A DNA stretch of 64,000 nucleotides, taken from positions 5,917,065-5,981,064 of the forward strand of contig CM038916.1 of the NCBI GenBank assembly GCA_021904315.1. Reading direction: 5' to 3'. Position 1 is the stretch's first letter. The number at the start of each line of letters is the position of its first letter. Of the stretch, positions 1 through 12,734 are shown one piece after another. A model generated the notes under the pieces. The model had not been told where the DNA came from. It searched no databases and worked only from the letters and a program-made list of their open reading frames with translations. Origin of the DNA: Sphagnum magellanicum. Taxonomy: Eukaryota > Streptophyta > Sphagnopsida > Sphagnales > Sphagnaceae. The position numbers were made by a program, and so were the translations under genes.

Positions 1-81
1 GCTCCTAATAATAGTCAGTCAGTCATTGAGTCAGTCAGTAATCCTGAAACCCTCGGCTTGGCTTTACTGTTGTTGGGACAG

Positions 82-1047
82 GAATTGGATTACCTGGATG
101 GAGCAGTCTCAAACCTGGAGAGGCCATTTGCTGCAATTGTTGGAGGTTCAAAAGTGTCTTCAAAGATTGGTGTCATTGAATCACTCCTGGAGAAGGTAGA
201 CATTTTGCTTCTGGGAGGTGGTATGATCTTCACCTTCTACAAAGCACAAGGGCTCAAGGTCGGTTCATCACTGGCAGAAGGAGACAAGTTGGACCTTGCA
301 AGATCCCTCATTGAGAAGGCAAAGGCAAAGGGTGTGTCATTGCTGCTACCCACAGATGTTGTCATTGCTGATAAGTTCACACCAGATGCCAATAGCAAGG
401 TGCAGCAGCTCTTTCTTTTCCAATGATGTTCAAGGGATTGACTCTGACATCCAGAGAGCATTTCAGATCAAAATGAGATGCATGTTTTAAAACTCACTGA
501 CATTGACTGGGTTTCTGTACAGATTGCTGCAGCATCAGCTATTCCAGATGGCTGGATGGGTCTTGATGTTGGTCCAGACTCTATTAAGACATTCTACAAT
601 GCCTTGGACACTGCCAAAACTGTCATATGGAATGGTCCCATGGGAGTGTTTGAGTTTGAAAAGTTTGCTGGTGGGACTGAGGTGATCATGAGTTTTGCAT
701 TTGAATTTTTCTTCCCCCCTTAAATTCTAAGATGCTTTCATATTTCATCATTGCTTCTTTTGGTGCCCCAGCAGACTGCTGCCAGATTGCACTCGATTGT
801 GTTTAGTGAGCAGATTGCTGTGCTGCAGGCAATTGCCAACAAGCTGGCAGATTTGAGCAGCAGAGGTGTGACAACTATCATTGGTGGAGGAGACTCGGTG
901 GCTGCTGTGGAGATGGTTGGTGTGACAGACAAGATGAGCCACATCTCAACAGGAGGTGGTGCTAGTTTGGAGCTGCTTGAAGGAAAGGTGTTGCCTGGTG
1001 TTGCAGCATTGGATGATGATGCAGTGGCCACACTAGTAGCAGCTTAA
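82..1047 (+). CDS. PGK: Phosphoglycerate kinase, 3' part (three exons; 5' part outside window)
   Basis: Phosphoglycerate kinase interconverts 1,3-bisphosphoglycerate/ADP and 3-phosphoglycerate/ATP in glycolysis and the Calvin cycle. Exons are 82-399, 523-681 and 829-1047, all joined in phase 0, with stop TAA at 1045-1047. Bases 1-81 are the end of an upstream intron. The joined translation runs through [95 protein letters not shown] and [10 protein letters not shown] to the C-terminal [12 protein letters not shown] motif. This is the hinge and C-terminal nucleotide-binding domain of the enzyme, about 176 of roughly 400 mature residues. The tail after LPGV is a few residues longer than in many PGKs. 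Plastid and cytosolic plant PGKs share these motifs, so without the N-terminus (transit peptide) the location cannot be decided. Acceptors are TTGGGACAG, TGTACAG and GCTGCAG; donors are AAG|GTGCAG and GAG|GTGATC. Confidence 0.96.
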
Positions 1048-1765
1048 TTTCTTTCGTAATTGAATGCCTCCATGCCCTTTTTACTGTACAACTGTGCATC
1101 AGGTCCTCCTGTCCAAGGGGGAGGATTACAAGCCCTGCTGCCCTCTGCACTGAGCAAGAAAGCACTCTGATTAGGTACTGTTTGTTTGTTGGCAAGGTTT
1201 ATCACCACAACAGTCGATTGGGGAAAAAAAACACCATGTCCATTGATATCATAGCAAAGCATGGTTTAAGTCTTTCAGTTGAAGTCTACAACCTTTGCAC
1301 TTTAGCCATAAAAATGATGCAAAGGAGATGGCGATGACAGGGATTTTCGCTATCACAATTCACATGGTACAGATGTGCAAATACAATTGTCCACTCCAAA
1401 TGGGTATCGGTTTCCTGTAAGCTTGCACAAATGCTGCCTTTGTATCTATCTGCCACTGTAGCAACAACAGCTAATTCACACAAATGTGGGTGTTGTGGAA
1501 GCTCACATCCAGATTAACATATATCACTGGTTTGTCCAAGTATTGAGGCACAACTGAAACCCATGGCCCACATTGGGACTAGTACCCTGGTCATTGAGAC
1601 TAACACATTGAGACTTATCCATTTTTGTGGAAAGAAAGTAAAGCATGAATCAGAAAAACCAAAGCATGAAAAATATTATTCAAGCAGCAAAACAAACCCA
1701 AACCAAACCCCCCTGATTACTTATGTACTCTCATCATAACTGGTTGTTGAGGTGTGCTGTGTGAT
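1048..1765. other. 3' flank of the PGK gene, no further coding seen
   Basis: Holds the probable PGK 3' UTR (no strong AATAAA signal recognised) and then unique AT-rich sequence. Open frames here are short and show no protein-like composition. I see no gene. Confidence 0.6.
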
Positions 1766-2163
1766 ATGATTGGCAATCCTAGGCAACTGAGTTCAACCCT
1801 AACCTGTGTCTTCTACATGATTGGCAAACCTATGTGACCGAGTTCAACCCTAATCCTAATCCATATCTTCTACATGATTGTTGAACCTAGGTGATCAAGT
1901 TCACCCCTAACCCTAACCCACGTCTCGTACATGATCAGGGAACCTAAGCGACTGAGTTCAACCCTAACCCTAATTAATCCATGTCTTCTACATGATTGGT
2001 GAACCTAGGTGACTGAGTTCAACCCTAACCCTAACCCACATCTTCTACATGATTGGCGAACCTAGGCAACCAAGTTCAACCCTAGCCCTAACCCACATCT
2101 TCTACATGATTGGTGAACCTTGGCGACCGAGTTCAATCCTAACCCAAACCCACATCTTTGACA
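1766..2163. repeat. 57-bp minisatellite, seven imperfect copies, telomere-like core
   Basis: The unit starts ATGATTGG, continues GAACCTAGG.GACCGAGTTCAA, then CCCTAACCCTAACCCA and ATCTTCTAC. Copies begin near 1766, 1817, 1874, 1931, 1992, 2049 and 2106, a period of mostly 57 bp, with scattered substitutions and one 4-bp insertion. The CCCTAACCC core resembles a TTAGGG-type telomere repeat rather than the plant TTTAGGG type. Confidence 0.9.
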
Positions 2164-2863
2164 TCCGGTTGAGGGGGAGCGAGTGACCACTTGGTGCCCA
2201 TGAACAACCGGCTTGAGCTGTCCAGTTACCAAAACAAACCAAAACCAAAACCCTTTTTTCCTCCCCCCAACCCACAAATACTTACTCTTCTCCTCATAAC
2301 TAGGTATCCAAATCCAATGATAAATAAATAAATAAATAAAAATCCCAAGATTTGCTGACTTGTTTGATGGGAAAGAAAGAAAACCAAAACCAGAGACAGC
2401 AAGCAGAAAGCTTTCTTTTTTTAAAGCAAAGTGCTCCAACAAACAATGAGGACAAAATTATTAGTGTTAGAATAAGCAAGTGAAATGAATAGATTTTCCA
2501 GCAGCCAAAACAGATGCTGTCAGACAATTTAGGTGAGGAGGAGATGGAATTGAAAAGCTGAAAATTTCCAGACAAAAACTGTTCATCAAGTTCATTTAAA
2601 ACTGCTCTTCATTAAATGCCCAGCCTCCTTCATCATGTCCGAAAGCAATTCAAAGGAGCCACAAAAATCAAGTGATTTTTTTTTGTCCTCTTGCAATTTG
2701 CATGGGAGATTGTTAAGATTTGTTGTTTTTTTTTTGCCCTTTCCTTTTTACAATGGATCCCATCCATTTATTCCTATATATGAACCCAAAACCCTAAACA
2801 CTATATATATATATAAACATCCAAAGACATGATGCTTCACACATGATGATAAAGCATTCGGAC
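2164..2863. other. AT-rich spacer, no gene seen
   Basis: Contains a short (AAAT)n run near 2320 and mixed A/T-rich sequence. Nothing with coding character on either strand. Confidence 0.5.
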
Positions 2864-2917
2864 AAATTTCCTAGTGTGTTTGCAAGGTTTAGGGTTTTCA
2901 AACACACTAGGAAATTT
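2864..2917. repeat. Perfect 19-bp inverted repeat with a telobox in its 16-nt loop
   Basis: The left arm 2864-2882 (AAATTTCCTAGTGTGTTTG) is the exact reverse complement of 2899-2917. The 16-nt loop between them contains GGTTTAGGGTTTT. The flank at 2921-2939 continues with ACCCTAAACCCTAAACCTA, in the opposite orientation to the loop motif. It may be a small foldback element or a transcribed hairpin; nothing shows expression. Confidence 0.9.
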
Positions 2918-5900
2918 CTGGACCCTAAACCCTAAACCTAATATTCACAACTATCTCTCTCTCTCGCAAAAGAGGAGGGAGGTTCCAAGGGAGGGATCTT
3001 TCACCTACTCTTGAAGAGTGAGTGGGAGGGCAATTATATCTACATATGTTTAGGTTCAAAGGGGCCCTTACTTTTGGAATGTCCCCACTACTACAACTAC
3101 TACTACTACTATGGAGCTTTACCCTACTTATGGAGCAACTTATCAAATGACATGTTTCAAGCCTCATCAGAACCCTAAACCCTAAACTCATTAAAAGAGA
3201 AAACAACCAGACTAGACAGCTGGTGGTAGACCAGTTCAAAATTGAGCCCTGTTGAAGGGGGTGGGGGGAACCTCCCCAAGTGGCAAATTTTCAATTGTCA
3301 ACAACTCTATAATGATTGCTCTTGTTTCAAGAGGTCATGTTAAAAATAGCATGATGACCAAACGTTTTGTACTTTTCAACAAGGGTAGGCTACACAGTAG
3401 GGCTTCTTTTAATTTTTAATTATTTTTGTTGGCCTTGCCTCGGTAGTAGTAGGCAAGGATATTATTGTGTTTAGATTTATTATAGAGTTATATACCTAGT
3501 AGCTTAAGGGATTTTGGCCCCTAGGTAATAATAATAGGTCTATTTTTTTATATGAGGATTTTTGGAAGATGATATTTTGGCTTGTGTTGAAACTTGAGAA
3601 TCAGTTATGGAGTTGTAATGTCTTGAAGAATTTCAGTTTCTTTTAGAGGGTTTTTTTTATAAAGATTATGCTTTTGCATGGTCAAATATTTGAGTTTTCA
3701 GAATTCTTCTTTTGCCTTAAGATATTTTTTCAATGTAAATGGCAAGGCTGGAGTGTGACACACCCCTTGTTTGTTATATATATATATATATATATATATA
3801 ATCTTAATTTTTTATTATTATTATTACTATTTTATTTTTTTAAATTAAAAATTAAATTTGTGATGTAGCTGAAGTAGTGATGATTTGGTGATAAGAAATC
3901 ATTAAAGTAAAAAAATAAATTAGAATCCTTCTATATTTTGGGCTATCTATTGGAACTTAGGATAGAATCTAGTGAATTGAAAATATTTTAAAGATTTGTT
4001 TTGAAATTCTTCAACTAAAAAACTCAAAACACAACAAATTTCCCCAATTTGAAATATATATATAATTTCATTTAGCAAAATTTCATTCATTATGATTGGT
4101 AAGTTGCCCTCGGTAAGTTTGCTATATGACTTACAAATATCATAATATATATATCTCTCGAACATGTGTACAACATTTACAAATGTTGTGTGCAATGAAT
4201 TTTTTTTTTAGTGTGAAATATGATTTTTTTAAGGTGCACTTATTATAAGCTTAGTTTCTGAAACTTCTCAATCTAAAATCCTCAATGTCAAAAGATATGC
4301 AAAATAATTTGTAACCCATCAATCAAAAGATAGACCCATGCAACAACAAGGCAAGGACCTTGTCAAAAAGGCTATTGGCTTTATGGTATGGCCACAAGTG
4401 GCATTTTGGGCTTGCAACTAACCCCACCCTAACACCAACAAAATGTCACAAATCACATTATCACACCTTCTAACAATATGGATATTATCAATCTTTTCAA
4501 GATTATTTTAACTTGTTCACACCACACCATGATATTCTATGGTAACTAACATTGAATTATTGGTCTTGTGCTTGCAATCCCTTGCACACCTTCATAAGGT
4601 CCCCTTCCCCTCTTCTCTTCCATTTGTCTACATTTTTTGCTTTCTTTTTTCACCATGACTTCTTGCCCCCTTTTTTTTTGGCTTATAAATTAAAGAACAT
4701 TATCACTTGTAATGAATGCAATACAAGGACAATGCATAATTCTATACATAATAAAGACAAAGATAGAGATGCATAAAGAAAGAGGGGTGAGGAAATTGGG
4801 GTGAAGAAATAGGTGTAGAGATAGAAGGAAGAGACAAAGAGAGATGGAGACAAAAAGAGAGGTGAGGAGAAAGAGGAGAAGAGACAAAGAAATGAAAATA
4901 GAAGTGAGGATAAACAAGGTCATTGAGTTAATTTGTTATTTTGTGAGACTTTAGTTAATATCAAATTTTGATTTTGAATTTTTTTTCAAAAATTTAATAT
5001 TAATTAACAATGGTTGCTAACACTTTCTTAACATCGATATAATGTCAATTGTTATTTAGGATTGAAGGTTTGTTAACATTTTAAGTGGGAACTAATGTTT
5101 AATTTTAACATCTTTAACATTGGCCTAACATTAGTTTACATGGTCATTTTTAACCTATTTTGAATTAGATATGAATTGTTAAAAGTTTAGGTTTGTTTGT
5201 TAAGATTGGGATCAAAAATTTGTCCTAACCAAAATTATATGATAATTAAATTTTAATCGTCATCAAAGTAAAATTTTTACCCCTTCAAAAGAATGAAATC
5301 TTTTAGTTGACCCTAAATTGACATGATGTCAAGTTGTGTCAACATCACAAATGGCATTATTAACATGATGTGGCAAATTTGAGCTTGATAAATTTGAATG
5401 TGTGCCATTGTTGTGAGATGGTTTTTGCAAACTCTACCACCTTAACCTTATTAAATGTACTTTCTAGCGTATTAGACTATTAGGGGTTCTAATGAGTTTT
5501 TTTTCATTCGTGTCATCCTTTATTAAAAATTCATTGTTGATAAATGTTCAACATGAAAATTCATTTCTTAAGTTAAGGGATATGTCCAAGTGGATTTTGG
5601 GATTTTAACTTATCGTTTCAGGTAACATCCATCATATTTGGTGTGTTAAATATCCTTCTCTTCCAAATTCATTAAATTTGCTTTCATCTTTTCGCTTGTT
5701 TGTTTATAATGTTTTGGGCACCTTTTCTATCATAGTAAGCAAGGAAGTTCAACATTTTGGTATTGAATATTCTCTTAAGATTTTGGCAGATCCATGAAAA
5801 TACAATTGATATTTTAAAAACTTGTTAAATGCACTTGAATAATGTTGAATGATTTTTTTTAAATCTACAATTTTTCCCTCATAATTATTTAGTGCCAAAC

Positions 5901-8424
5901 ATGCCTACCTATTATGGTATCCAAGTCCTTAATTAGCTTCCATGGGATTTTAGATTGTAAACATTGCATTTTTCCCAATATCCTTGGAAAACATCATGTT
6001 CATTTCAATGACTACCATTGTCCCAATGGCTTTGAAGAGTTGCATCTATAATTGTTAATTGCACATTATGATGGTCCAACCTTGGGACATGTGGGTCCAA
6101 AAAAAAACCTCAAATTTAATTTTTTATGCTTATAATTTGAATTACATGAACCACATGAAAAAATTCATTGGAAGGTTTATTTCATTTTATTTTAATGTTA
6201 TAGAATCTTACAATTAAAATGTGAAAATTAAAATATTAGTTTCATAAATAAATCATTTTATAACGAAAATTCATAATTCAACTTATACATTTCAATATAT
6301 CGCACTTAAAACATTTTTTCAAAAAGTTATCCGTTGTATAATGTTTTCACACCATGCCAAAATATTTACTAAAATCTACATTATATGAATCTTGAATCCA
6401 TGTCATATAATAAGGATAGTCGAATGTAAATTGTTTAAGAAAAAAAAATAATGAAATGATAACATTTCAACATGAGATTTCATAATTTGTTTATACAAAT
6501 ATTAGATATTAGTTAGGTGAATTCCTTCGAAATATTTCAATTCATATTGTACTAAGTGTAATTTAGCCCCTATCAAAACTACCTTTGTGACATCAAAAAA
6601 GGAATATTGTTTAATGCACAATCGCTTGGCCTAAATATAACTTCTTTTGTAACTTTTAGGTTTATGTTTAACTAATATCCTTTTTTAAAAAATATTTTGG
6701 TTTGAGTTGATGATGTCACTATCCCTTTTCAATAACACCTCAAAATGGTTTATGACCTTTTTTCACGATTAGCAAATGTGTTTATTTTGCCCTTTGAATA
6801 GTTTATTGACCACCAATTGGTTCCACTTTAAGATTCCATCTCAAAGCATTCACTCCATCACACTTTTTTCAACACGTTTATGAAGAGATTTTTCATGTTC
6901 ACCAAATCTACATTTTTCATGTTTTGACCTTAGCACAAGTGCATGGCTCATAGCTTGACATGTATTTTTTTTAAAAATTTGCATTATGTTTCATACTTGG
7001 CTATGGTTCTCACACCTTTAAATTGTGGGCCTTCCTTAATGTATGTGTATACGACCCATTGATCAAATATGTGTTCACCTTTTGTGATATGATCATGACA
7101 ATAAACATACATGGATACATGTTGTAATGCATGTCACCTCTAAATTCATTGCTTATGAAATTGACTTGCATGTCAAATGAAGGTAATTATATACACTTCC
7201 TTTAGCCACACTCAACTCTTCTCAACAACAAGGGAACATCATATTGTTCAAAAATTGGGTTCACACATTAATTGATTTTGTCATAGGTAATTCAACACAC
7301 ATAGACTTACCTTTTTAATCATGTTCCACATGAGAATTTTTTGCCTTAGAGACAACATAAGTAAAGAAAATGAATTAATGCAATTAAAACCAACATATTA
7401 ATTCCTCTTTAATAATCAAATGTTTTTTCACATGACTACACCAATGCAACTTGGGGTATGAAAGGGTTAGAAGGTCCAACATTTTCTATCTTGATCATTA
7501 TCTTTCACCAACAAGTTTCCATTACCCTACAAAAGATGCAAGCATCTTCCATCTTAAGTTAAGCAATAGTAGTGAATATAGTCACCTCTTAACTTTCCCC
7601 TTTTCCAAACCCCCCATTCCCACTATTGATTGGTTACAAATAACTGATAGTTGAATAAAATCTCCACTACCAATCCTTAGTGTTCAACATTTGATATGTA
7701 ACAATTTAACTTCAACCTAGGTCCTCTCTTTCATATTTCTATTTCTTCCTTGGTTGGTGCCTTTATCAATGAAGTTTTGCAAGGTTTCATCATTTTCATT
7801 TTCATATCTTGTTTACAACCAAATTTGATCAAATTTTCTTGTAGATGATCACCATTTTGATTACATAAAAAAATGTTGACATAAAATAAAACCTAATTGA
7901 AGGATCTATGATTATGGAATGGATGAAAAATTTAATGTTGAAAATTATTTTTTCACAATATTATTGTTGACTATGATTATGAATGTTTTAACATCGTACT
8001 TAATTAGAGTGACATGTGTATTGGGCTCGAGTGCAAATTCATTCCCCAATCAAAATTTCCTTCCAAAACTAGTTTTTGGTAATTCAATTGAATTTCCAAT
8101 GACAAAAACTACTCAAAATTCAATATCTCCCACACCTTAGGTCTAAAAATTACAAAATCACATCCAAAAATTTAACTCATTAAGGGTTTTCCAACAATAC
8201 CAAAAGTGAACCCCAAGTTCCATAAAAGTTTTAGTTTCAATTTTATGAAATTTTAATAAATGTTTTGTTCAATATTCAAAAACATTTGCATTGTAGGTCT
8301 AAACATTATGAAACCACCTTGGTGCACCCCTACTCATAAAGGATTTCTAACTACCGAAAACACAATTGACCATGCAATTTGGGAGATCTCAACATGACAA
8401 ACAAAACAAAACAAAGAAAGTACC
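2918..8424. other. Gene desert with microsatellites
   Basis: AT-rich, intergenic in character. Visible items are telomere-like CCCTAAACCC motifs at about 2921-2939 and 3173-3186, a (TA)n tract at about 3775-3800, and a GA-rich purine tract on the plus strand at 4760-4915. All open frames are short, with composition following the local base bias. I see no gene, RNA gene or recognisable transposon ends. Confidence 0.55.
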
Positions 8425-8615
8425 TTAGCCTAAGGTCAATTTCCACATTGACAAAATGAATAATTTGTTTTTTGATTTTTGAATTTTTCATGATATTGTC
8501 ACATGAATAGTGAAATTATTCAAAGTGTAGCCTATGATAATTATGATGATTTCAACATGTCAACTTCATATTTTCACAAAAAATCATTCCACTATTTTTA
8601 GGATTATTGTTATGA
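8425..8615. repeat. Dispersed repeat, copy 1 (direct, second copy near 12.74-12.97 kb)
   Basis: Shares long stretches with 12,735-12,965, including ATTGACAAAA.AAATAAT, GAAATTATTCA.AGTGTAGCCT, ATGATAATTATGATGATT and TCAACATGTCAA. The alignment is collinear with small indels, so this is a diverged dispersed element of about 200 bp, family unknown. Confidence 0.75.
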
Positions 8616-9010
8616 CTTGTTATTTCTTTCTTTTTTTTCTTTTGATGTAACTTGTTATTTCAATTTGATCTAGAAATCAATCACGGGACTAGGATCTACC
8701 TATGCTTGTGCCATAGAAAGTTGTGGTGCTAAAAAATTTGTACCTGAAAAATGTCCTCTTGCGAAAGGAAATACTATTTAATATTATTCAATTTTAATTT
8801 TTGAGAGTGTCCAAAATGTGATTGCTTTTCTCATTGATGGGGTTTTTTTTTTATGGGCCCATTTTTCCCATTTCTCTCTCACACACATACAACCCAACAC
8901 ACAACACTTTGTCGGATATGAATTAAATACATACTCCCCTGCAATTTGGTACTAGGCATACTAGTTTCATCTTGGTCGGGTGGGTCCATGACTTTGGGGG
9001 TGTTTCTTTG

Positions 9011-9463
9011 GGATGGATGGATGGATGGATGGATGAATGGATTACCTCATTCACGTTTTGACGAGTGTTGACATTCTTAGGAGAGAGAGAGAGAACCTTG
9101 GTTAATGGATGAATGGATTCCCTCATTCACGTTTTGACGAATGTTGACATTCTTAGGAGAGAGAACCTTTGGTTAATGGATGAATGGATTCCCTCATTCA
9201 CGTTTTGACGAGTGTCGACATTCTTAGGAGAGAGAGAACCTTGGTTAATGGATGAATGGATTCCCTCATTCACGTTTTGACGAGTGTCGACATTCTTAGG
9301 AGAGAGAGAACCTTGGTTAATGGATGAATGGATTCCCTCATTCACGTTTTGACGAATGTTGACATTCTTAGGAGAGAGAGAACCTTGGTTAATGGATGAA
9401 TGGATTCCCTCATTCATGTTTTGACGAGTGTTGACATTCTTAGGAGAGAGAGAGAACCTTGGT
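9011..9463. repeat. 72-bp minisatellite (six copies) preceded by a GGAT microsatellite
   Basis: (GGAT)n at 9011-9034 runs into the array. Copies start with GGATGAATGGATT near 9031, 9107, 9179, 9250, 9322 and 9393 and contain CCCTCATTCACGTTTTGACG, TTGACATTCTTAGG, a GA-dinucleotide run of variable length and AACCTTGGTTAAT. Because the later units are close to 72 bp, one minus-strand frame stays open and reads a repeated 24-residue peptide. I take that as a by-product of the repeat, not a gene. Confidence 0.92.
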
Positions 9464-11660
9464 TTTTAAAAAAAGCCTTGGTGTTGAAATCCAACCACAT
9501 GTGGTTGACACTTGACATGGGACCTTTTTTTTTTCCCTTTGTAAAAGCCTCCGTGATTTTTGCTAGTGTACTTGAATGCATCCTTATTTGATGGTGTTGA
9601 ATTTTATGAATTTTTGTTGTTCCCATTTGTGTTCCCATCAAATTCTCACTGCGTTCCCAACATGTTCCCCAACTTTTCAATGAACTCCCCCCAACATGTT
9701 CTCAATAGCACTTCACTTTATCCCATATCCTTTGCCCTAAATTCTACTCTTGTACCCTATGTAACCAGCTCAAAAGGAGGAGACTACAATATATCTATTA
9801 TGGGACCATGCAAAGCTTGATTATTTTTTTGTGATGAGCCAATCAATGGTGCCCATCACAAAAGAAAACAAAAAAAAAAAAGGAAAAAAAATTGAACTTT
9901 TGTTGCTATTGTCCTAAAGAAAAGATGACAAATGTTATTGTGTCTCAAAACCTTATTTATTAGGTACTTTTGGGTTGCACCCCCCATCTCACATGATTCC
10001 TTTTGTGGTGCATCTAGACACCATGGAAAATGTACCACAAAGCTAACCATTTCCAATGGCCTACCATCATGGTTCAAGATTCCCAAACCTCCAAAAGGCT
10101 TGGATAAGCCCCAAGTACTACTACCAATGAGGGTTTTTTTTTCTAAATAATTTTTTAAATTTTTAATTAAAAATTTTGTGTATGAATTTTGTGACATTAA
10201 AAATTTGGCAATTTTTCCCGATAAAATGACAAAATTGGTCAAATTTATACTTAATAAAACAAAGCTTTTCAACATTTCCCCCATTTTTGGTTGAAAAACG
10301 ACAAAAATTTGTCCCCAAAAAACCACTTGCTCCCCATACCTATCTTTTTGTCCATTATAATATTGGTATTTGTCTTTTAGAAAAGTTAGATGTGGATGCC
10401 CATAATCTCCAAATCTTTGAGATTTCCTCAATTTTCTCTTGGACACTTTCAACTTTCCATTGGAACTTTCAGCATCTCTTTCCCATCAAAACCGCCACTC
10501 TCAAAGCATAAAACCACCTTGGAAAATTTTGCCCATTTATTTGAAGTGGGTCGGTCCTTAAAGTTAATTTCCACTCGAAGTGGGTCAATCCTTTAAGTTA
10601 ATTTCTACTTGAAGTGGGTTGGTTCGTAAAGTTAGAAATTAGTTGATGAGAGATGTGTGACAAAAATGAGATTATTGTTAGCACCAAAATATATTGTCAA
10701 GAAGAAAGGACAAGTGTAATACAACTTTGTAATTTTTCTTCGCATTTGTTAGGGTTTAGGGTTTAACCTAAACCCTAAACCTTATTGAACTTTCCACCAA
10801 CCAAAGAATATCTTCATGAAATGGAACCCCATTGCACCTTCAATCACCACAACACATGACATAGAAATATGCACTATTTATTTGTGGTTAACTTAAGTGT
10901 CAAATTTATTTTACAAAGATGTAGTCTCCATGTCAAAATTTGAATATGCTGAAAGATTATTTATCTTCATTCACAATTTTTTTAAATATTAAAAAAAATC
11001 AACATTTCTACAAATATTATAATTTCTTTTGAAAAGGCAAAGGTACTACTATGGGTATAAACAAACCTAAAAATAATAATAACCCAAATTTTTTTGGACA
11101 TGATTATGTGTAATGCTTCCAAAAGTGAAAAACACCCATATAAATTGTAGCTACACTCCACATGCAACTGAGTTCATAAAATCACTAAATACTTGAAACA
11201 TTTGAAACATTGCATAATATATTCAGAAATATTGTAAATAGTGTATGTATGTAATTTGAAACTATTTACCTGTTCATTTAGTAAAAATTATTAAAAAAAT
11301 CTTTGCCAAAAATTATGAAATTACACCTTTTTTTTCATTTTCAAGAAACTAATTTATGGTAAAAAAAATCATTTAATTTTTTTGTAAGTTAATCAATTTT
11401 AGAGCACAATCCCAAGTTTAATATGTTTTAAATACTTCTTTATTTATTTATACCTACAAGGTGAAATGCTCATCTACCACACCATTAACATTAGGGTTTA
11501 TCTTTTGAACCTTCCAACCTTTCCTTTTGAACTAACAAAATGGCGAATTTTCGCCACAAAAAAAAAAAAAAAAAAAAATCATTTATAAACGAAGCTCAAA
11601 CCCCACTAATTAAAAATACTTATATAGATATAATTTTAAAGTAAAAATTAAGTAAAAATA
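9464..11660. other. AT-rich spacer with a telomeric head-to-head motif
   Basis: No convincing gene. A 198-codon minus-strand frame at 9856-10452 has composition set by A-runs and no recognisable domain. At about 10748-10782 plant telomere repeats meet head to head (TTAGGGTTTAGGG then CCTAAACCCTAAACC). A homopolymer of about 21 A ends near 11578. Confidence 0.5.
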
Positions 11661-12200
11661 AATAAATCTCATTGTGGTTTTTTTTTCTTCTTCTTCAGAT
11701 GAATTTCACTAATGTACTTACTATTAGTAAGAAACCAAAAACCTCCCGCCCATAAATGGCAACGTAAACTCGGTACTTGACTATCGACCAGTTGCCATGT
11801 GGCACTATTTGATTGGGGGGAATGGCTGCACTTTATAATGATGGAATTGCGTACCGTCACACGTGTGAAGGTCATAATCTGTCATCAGTTAATTTCCTTG
11901 AGTTTGCGGTAAGTACTTTTACTTACTAGTGAGTTACTACAGTGTCCTTTTCATTTCTTTACTCACCCTAGTTGTCCTCATTAATTATTTGTTACTATTG
12001 GGGGGTAATTTTAAAAATTTTTTTTTTTTTTAACTGTGTGGATTCTCGATGAGTGTTGATGTCTTGACCCAAGACTTTACTGACATTGACTTGGTAGGTA
12101 GGTAGATAGATAGATAGGTAGGTAAGTAAGAAGGTAGATAGGTAAGTAGGTATATAGATAGGTAGTAGGTAGGTAGTGAATTGTAGTATGTAGAAGTAAT
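11661..12200. promoter_or_regulatory. Orphan promoter-like island with a GTAG/GATA microsatellite
   Basis: This stretch is more complex and less AT-rich than its surroundings. It contains CACACGTGTG (E-box/G-box core), GCCATGTGGC and TATAATG, and a long GGTA/GATA microsatellite at about 12090-12177. The style matches the 5' flanks of the genes at 18.85 kb and 52.67 kb, which also carry ACGTG cores and GTAGGTAGG runs. No open frame follows. It could serve a non-coding transcript, be a relic of a lost gene, or be coincidence. Confidence 0.35.
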
Positions 12201-12734
12201 AGTTCCTAGTAAGTGTTTTTATTTTGTAATATTATTGGGTGAAATAGTATTAAGGCCTTTTTTTTCTCAAAATAACTATTTTAAAATAAATAAATAAATG
12301 TTTTTAGAAGCAAAGTATTGTTTCCATATAAGTTTTTTCTTTATACTTTTTTTTCACTTTTTCTTTTACTTTTGCCTCTTTTGGGGGGAAGAACCAGGCT
12401 TTTTGCTCCTTTTTTTTTCCCCTCTATTTTTGGGAAGCAAGACTTTTGGGCAATGGATTTTTCTTCTTGTCCCCATGTATATCACAACTATGCCCATTTT
12501 GGTGGGGCATCTTCTTAATTGGTTCAAGGCTTGGGTAAAGGACTTGCACTTGAGTTGGTCTTCTTTTATTAAATGATAGCAAATTGGATGATTTTTTAAG
12601 GTATAATTATTATTATTTATTGTGAAAAATGAAATAAGTGTACAATTCAATCACAAAAATATATGAAGAAGAGGATTGTTGTTTGTGTTTATTATGTCCA
12701 CTAGTTATTTGTTTATTTTACCAAATAGGATAAT

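Noticed and set aside
9127-9417. Repetitive 24-residue peptide frame on the minus strand
   Set aside because: Explained entirely by the 72-bp minisatellite period being a multiple of three.
1766-9463. Arrays of regularly spaced repeats that might suggest CRISPR
   Set aside because: Whole units are repeated without unique spacers, and the genome is a plant's; these are minisatellites.
9856-10452. 198-codon minus-strand open frame
   Set aside because: Lys/Phe-rich translation driven by A- and T-runs, no domain-like pattern, no promoter or splice context; a frame of this length can arise in stop-poor AT-biased DNA.
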